From Sphingomonas glacialis (lineage in GTDB: Bacteria > Pseudomonadota > Alphaproteobacteria > Sphingomonadales > Sphingomonadaceae), in contig NZ_BNAQ01000003.1 of NCBI RefSeq assembly GCF_014653575.1, positions 458,694 to 522,693 on the forward strand: a stretch of DNA of 64,000 nt. Direction: 5' to 3'. Within the stretch, counting starts at the first letter, position 1, and each line of letters begins with the position of its first letter. The notes under the pieces are model-generated. The model was not told where the DNA came from and did no database searches. It saw nothing but the letters and a program-made list of their open reading frames with translations. The position numbers and the translations under genes are program-made. Shown in pieces: positions 60,651 through 64,000 of the stretch.

Positions 60651-61520
60651 ATGGCTTTGGAAACTGTAAGAGTAAGCGTACCCGCCTGGTCGATGCGCGT
60701 CATGCTGGGGAGCCTGGCGCTCGTTTCGGGCCTGGTGGCGCAGCCGTCGCAGGCACGCGGTGTGTCGCGACGACCTGTTGCGGAGGTGCTCGTCACCGCG
60801 TCGAGCGGCCGGGTGATCTTCGCCAATCTGCCCGACGCGCCGCGTCGTCCGGCATCGCTGACCAAGATGATGACGCTCTACTTGCTGTTCGATGCGCTCG
60901 ATTCGGGGCGGGTGCGGATCAGCGAATCGATTCCCGTATCGCATCGGGCCGCGCGCCAGCCGGCGTCGCGACTCGGCCTGACCGCCAGCACATCATTGCC
61001 GCTGCGCACCGCGATCCAGGCGATGGCGGTCCATTCCGCCAATGATGTGAGCGTCGCGATCGCCGAGCGGCTCGCCGGTAGCGAACGCGATTTCGCTGGC
61101 CTGATGAACGCCAAGGCGCGCGAGCTGGGCATGACGCGGACCAGCTTTGCCAACGCGACCGGGCTGACCGACACGGGCAACCAGACGACGGCACGCGACA
61201 TGGCGACGCTCGCGCGGGCGTTGCTGCGCGATCACGCGCGCGAATATCGCGTATTCGCGACGCGCTCGATCACGTGGCGATCGCGGCGCTATGCGAATCA
61301 TGACCATCTGCTCGGCAAGGTCGGCGGGGTCGACGGGATCAAGACCGGCTACACGCTCGACGCGGGGTATAACATCGCGACCTCGGCCAAGCGCGGTGGC
61401 GTGCGCGTCATCGCGGTCGTGCTTGGGGAAAAATCGGTCCAGGCGCGCGACGTGCGCGTTGCGAATCTCGTCGAGCTCGGCTTCACGCCGCCGGCGCGCC
61501 ATCGGCGCGGCGCTTTCTAG
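60651..61520 (+). CDS. D-alanyl-D-alanine carboxypeptidase (penicillin-binding protein)
   Basis: A 289-residue S11-family serine peptidase that trims the terminal D-Ala of peptidoglycan pentapeptides. After a signal peptide (about residues 15-36, ending QPSQA) come SLTK (the catalytic Ser and Lys), HSAN (SxN) and KTGYT (KTG), all intact. The C-terminal beta domain of PBP5 and its membrane anchor are missing, so it is a short, soluble or weakly attached form. It starts 78 bases after the fliC terminator and could have its own promoter there. Confidence 0.9.
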   Translation: MALETVRVSVPAWSMRVMLGSLALVSGLVAQPSQARGVSRRPVAEVLVTASSGRVIFANLPDAPRRPASLTKMMTLYLLFDALDSGRVRISESIPVSHRAARQPASRLGLTASTSLPLRTAIQAMAVHSANDVSVAIAERLAGSERDFAGLMNAKARELGMTRTSFANATGLTDTGNQTTARDMATLARALLRDHAREYRVFATRSITWRSRRYANHDHLLGKVGGVDGIKTGYTLDAGYNIATSAKRGGVRVIAVVLGEKSVQARDVRVANLVELGFTPPARHRRGAF

Positions 61521-61534
61521 CGCCGGGCTGGCCT

Positions 61535-62179
61535 TCACACCTTGGCGGAATAGATCATCCGGCCTTCGCCGAGTCGCGCGAAGACTTGCTGGAGATCGCC
61601 TTCGCTGACCGCAAAGCACCCCTGGCTGCGGCCGAGCTGGCCGTGCGTGCGCAGCATGTCGGGATTGGCGTACCATGCGGCATGGACGACGAGCGCGCGC
61701 GACAGCGCGTTCGAATTGGTCGGATCGAGCCCGATCAGCCGCTGCGACAGGCCGTGTTTGCCGACATAATAATCCGAGGCGACGAAGGCGCCTTCGCTCG
61801 ACGCGTTCGAGCCCTCGGCGTTCGAGAAGCGCTGGAGGAATCCGGTATGCGCCGGATCGCTCCCGCTGCCATGTGCGACGAGCAGCGTCGTCGTCATCCC
61901 GCTCGCCATGTCGATGAGGTAGAAGCGCGGTTGCGACGACGGCTGGGAGAAATCGGCGATCGCGATGCGATCGCGACGTGCGATCTGCGCGCCATGGCGA
62001 TGGAACGCACTCATCGCGCGGCGAAGCAGTTCTGGGCGAACGACGCGCGTCGAGGCGAGCGGTTGGACGGTGGCGGGCACTTGCGCTGCGGCGACCCGCG
62101 GCAGCGCGGCTGCACTCAAGAGCGCGAGCCCGGCCTTGCCAAGGTTGCGACGCGACAGGGTAGGTACTGAGTGTTGCAC
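61535..62179 (-). CDS. Tat-exported L,D-transpeptidase-like murein protein
   Basis: A 214-residue protein. The N-terminus has a Tat-type signal (SRRNLGKAGLALLSAAAL, cleavage near AAAQ). The rest resembles the YkuD_2 murein L,D-transpeptidase catalytic family, with FYLIDMASGMTTTLLVAHGS, VVHAAWYANP and the Cys motif GRSQGCFAVSEG (His and Cys pair). It may form or edit 3-3 crosslinks. It converges on the carboxypeptidase gene with 14 bases between stops. Tat export suggests folding before secretion. Confidence 0.82.
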   Translation of the reverse strand: MQHSVPTLSRRNLGKAGLALLSAAALPRVAAAQVPATVQPLASTRVVRPELLRRAMSAFHRHGAQIARRDRIAIADFSQPSSQPRFYLIDMASGMTTTLLVAHGSGSDPAHTGFLQRFSNAEGSNASSEGAFVASDYYVGKHGLSQRLIGLDPTNSNALSRALVVHAAWYANPDMLRTHGQLGRSQGCFAVSEGDLQQVFARLGEGRMIYSAKV

Positions 62180-62608
62180 GATTTGCTACATGTCCCTCGG
62201 AAACAGTGGAGGAGTCGTACCACGAAATCGCTGAGGAAATTGGGCGCCATCGCCACATGTTCCGGGATTCAGCGCTGCTTGTCGCACCACATACCCCGCT
62301 CGCCGCAATCCAGCCGCAAACACGTGTCGACGTGTCGCGCCTGGTCAAAAATCGTGAGGTCGCGTTTTCTCGACGTTCCAGCCATCTGCGCGCCAATGCG
62401 GCGCGATCGTGCAGAGTCCTCTATGGTTTGCAGGCGCGTGCGTGCGCATTCCAGTCACCCGCGATGCGCTTGCCGATAGGATGTCGGAGTCGGCCGTCGA
62501 GATTCGGTGCCTGCCGAGGTCAACGTGACAGCAGTCACGAACCAATATCCGCGGGCGTGCGGCGGGCAGCATCGCGGCTTGGTGCAGGCGCGTGGTCGCC
62601 TATGCCGC
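62180..62608. other. Gene-free stretch of about 430 bases
   Basis: No convincing gene is seen. Several open frames on both strands lack recognisable sequence, a usable start or family character. The last part may carry the terminator of the hydroxylase gene (stop at 62609), but no hairpin with a T-tract is evident. A small RNA is possible and is not supported by any terminator. Confidence 0.55.
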
Positions 62609-63241
62609 TTAGCGCCGCTTGGTCGCGACTTCGGTCCCGAAAACCCGATCCCAGAAGATCGCGGTGATCGAGAAATTGCCTTCCTCGCGCGCATAATGAT
62701 GGCGAATGTGATGCCGCTTCAAACGGCCGAGCAAGCCGTGGCGCAGCGGGAACTGATGCACCGCGTAATGCACGCTGTCATAGATCACATAGCCGATGCC
62801 GAAGCCGATGAAGATGACCGAGCTGATCGGACCCACGACGAGATACAAGAGCAGCCATACCGTCCCGTTGATCGCAATGCTGATGAGCGGCGGCATGAGG
62901 TTGCGCAACGCATCGTTGGGCTGGGTGTGGTGGTTGCCGTGCGACAGGAAGAGGAAAGCGCGGCCGAGATTCGAGGTGAGCTTCATGTGAAACACGAAGC
63001 GATGCATCGCATATTCGAACAGCGACCAAAGGAAGAGGCCGAGCAACGCGAGGCCGACCGACTCGACGAAGGTGACCAAGCCCCAGCTCGCATAAGTCGC
63101 AAGCGCTAGCATGCAGACCCAGGTGATCCCGAACGCGATCGGCGAAACCGTCGTCGTCCGCTCGAGAAAGTCGTTACGGAACAGCCGAATACGCTGCTCC
63201 TCACCGCTATCGCCTTTATGTCGCGTTCCAGTGATCGGCAT
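62609..63241 (-). CDS. Fatty-acid 2-hydroxylase-like membrane di-iron enzyme
   Basis: A 210-residue protein with about four hydrophobic segments and the histidine boxes of the FA hydroxylase superfamily: HRFVFHMK, LSHGNHHTQPNDALRNLMPP, VHYAVHQ and HHIRHHYAREEGNFSITAIF. The pattern HG-x-HH-x2-P-x-D and the W-D-x-VFGT end match eukaryotic fatty-acid 2-hydroxylase (Scs7/FA2H). Sphingomonad sphingolipids carry 2-hydroxy fatty acids, so that role is inferred. ATG 63241 is preferred since AGGA lies just before it, though 63247 is also an ATG. Carotenoid hydroxylase is an alternative. Confidence 0.8.
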   Translation of the reverse strand: MPITGTRHKGDSGEEQRIRLFRNDFLERTTTVSPIAFGITWVCMLALATYASWGLVTFVESVGLALLGLFLWSLFEYAMHRFVFHMKLTSNLGRAFLFLSHGNHHTQPNDALRNLMPPLISIAINGTVWLLLYLVVGPISSVIFIGFGIGYVIYDSVHYAVHQFPLRHGLLGRLKRHHIRHHYAREEGNFSITAIFWDRVFGTEVATKRR

Positions 63242-63481
63242 GGTCATCCTACGGCAGACTGATCAACGGGCTTAGCTGCAGTGCAGCGAAGCTGTTACAC
63301 GCAGCGAAAGACGTGATCAATTCGCAATAGCGCAATTCCAGATACCGTGCTGACACTTTCGAAAAGCGAGTGGCCCTGCGTTGATTTTGGGCAACACAGC
63401 AGCCGCGTTTGTCGCGCGTCGACGCGAACCAGCGCGCAGCAGGGCTGATCGCAAGGCCCTGCGACGACCCTGTGCCCGGCG

Positions 63482-64000
63482 TCAGTTCGACCAAAGTCGG
63501 CGCAACGGTGAGGAGCGGGCAGCGCGGGCGCTCTCGGCTGCCAAGCGCGCCGCTTCGAGTTCGGCGAGCGTGGCGGCAAGTTTGTCGCGCTCGACCTCCA
63601 CTTCCGAGAGGCGGCTGATTGCAGCGTCGCGCGCGTCCGCGGTCTCGGTCAGTTCGGCCGCGATTCGGTCGCGTTCGTTTTGCAGCGTCACCACGCTTTC
63701 GTCCGCGCCCGCCTTCGCGGCGCTGATATCAGACAAAGCTGCGGAGATCCGATGGCACTCGGCTTCGAGCGCGGTAATGGCGGTGCCCGCTTCGGCCTTG
63801 GCCGCCTCCGCCGCGGTCAAGGCTGCGCGGAGCTCGCCGCGCTCGGCGTCGAGTTCGGCGACGGTAGTGTTGGCAGCATCCTTGGCGGCCGCGGTTTCGG
63901 CGAGGGTTGCGGTGATACGATCGCGCTCGGCTTCGAGTTCGGCGACGTGGTGGTCGGCGGCGTCCTTGGCGGCTGCAGTCTCGGCAAGCGTTGCGGCGAT
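63482..64000 (-). CDS. C-terminal part of a coiled-coil protein with 28-residue repeats (5' end outside window)
   Basis: The frame is open from base 64000 to a stop at 63482, giving at least 172 residues. They fall into units of 28 residues (four heptads) with the pattern AATLAETAAAKDAADH, then VAELEAERDR, at least five times and increasingly diverged to the C-terminus. The last unit ends in a basic SSPLRRLWSN. No membrane segment is seen in this part. It is probably a long helical coiled coil; function unknown. The start lies outside, so size is unknown. Confidence 0.75.
   Translation of the reverse strand: MAATLAETAAAKDAADHHVAELEAERDRITATLAETAAAKDAANTTVAELDAERGELRAALTAAEAAKAEAGTAITALEAECHRISAALSDISAAKAGADESVVTLQNERDRIAAELTETADARDAAISRLSEVEVERDKLAATLAELEAARLAAESARAARSSPLRRLWSN

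Noticed and set aside
62206..62667. A 153-residue plus-strand frame in the 62.2-62.6 kb gap
   Set aside because: Cys/Arg/Ser-rich and overlapping the 3' end of the hydroxylase gene, with no family resemblance; treated as chance.
1..64000. CRISPR arrays, rRNA genes, insertion sequences and prophage genes
   Set aside because: No regularly spaced direct repeats with unique spacers, no rRNA sequence, and no transposase or phage structural gene was recognised anywhere in the window.

Overview
The window is a 64-kb stretch of a GC-rich (visibly well above 60 % G+C), gene-dense alphaproteobacterial chromosome, most probably from Sphingomonas or a close relative (Sphingomonadaceae). Support comes from the gene families and their order: a SUV3-like helicase, an S4 protein, FdxA and CarD in a row; a GIN-domain (DUF2807) pair; ydbH-ynbE-ydbL; a bacterial CDC48; a fatty-acid 2-hydroxylase-like enzyme suited to a sphingolipid maker; a TonB receptor with MFS and TetR genes; and many REP-type palindromes. 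The assignment is by recognition only, since no search could be run.

Layout. 1-5.9 kb: the 3' part of prfC, then an MFS and TonB-receptor pair opposed by a TetR gene, with a palindrome lying in the receptor promoter. 5.8-8.9 kb: a leftward housekeeping run rpmF-plsX-fabH-ihfA-merR (ribosome, phospholipid and fatty-acid start, nucleoid). 9-13 kb: a MAPEG membrane protein, a HerA-like ATPase and an M23 cell-wall peptidase. 13-18.8 kb: helicase, S4 protein, FdxA, CarD and two GIN-domain envelope proteins. 18.8-25.2 kb: DUF1489, a small membrane protein, MgtE, cyclophilin, a LysR regulator, a probable small RNA (22797-22877) and CDC48. 25-32.3 kb: MFS, phospholipase D family, rpoZ, a probable gluzincin lipoprotein, rlmE, a Ppx/GppA phosphatase and tRNA-Gln(CTG). 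32.4-34.5 kb: an AT-richer pocket holding a beta-helix secreted protein and a sulfotransferase, probably acquired. 34.5-38.3 kb: ydbH-ynbE-ydbL. 38.4-43.6 kb: a TlpA-like lipoprotein diverging from argH, then a small lipoprotein, lysA, a siroheme-synthase N-terminal homologue and a CorA-type transporter, mostly with overlapping stop and start codons.

43.6-60.5 kb: a flagellar locus. Eighteen genes run leftward as one apparent transcription unit, headed by a sigma-54 activator (flbD-like): fliE, F, G, H, I, J, K, L, M, N, O, P, Q, R, flhB, fliD, fliS. They supply the MS ring, switch, export ATPase and gate, hook-length control, filament cap and flagellin chaperone. A single flagellin gene faces away from the activator gene, and the gap between them carries an array of TTGCCG/CGGCAA half-sites, a likely enhancer for the activator. 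Rod, hook, flhA, motor and chemotaxis genes are not in the window. The locus holds palindromic elements in two gene gaps, one of which folds on paper into a cloverleaf-like form.

60.6-64 kb: a D,D-carboxypeptidase, a Tat-exported L,D-transpeptidase-like protein, a 430-base gap, the fatty-acid 2-hydroxylase-like enzyme, and the C-terminal end of a coiled-coil protein built of 28-residue repeats that runs out of the window. The items most worth a second look are the small RNA at 22.8 kb, the cloverleaf-like element at 47.5 kb, the half-site array at 59.4 kb, FliM lacking its CheY-binding peptide, and the argH/tlpA start codons that overlap on opposite strands.
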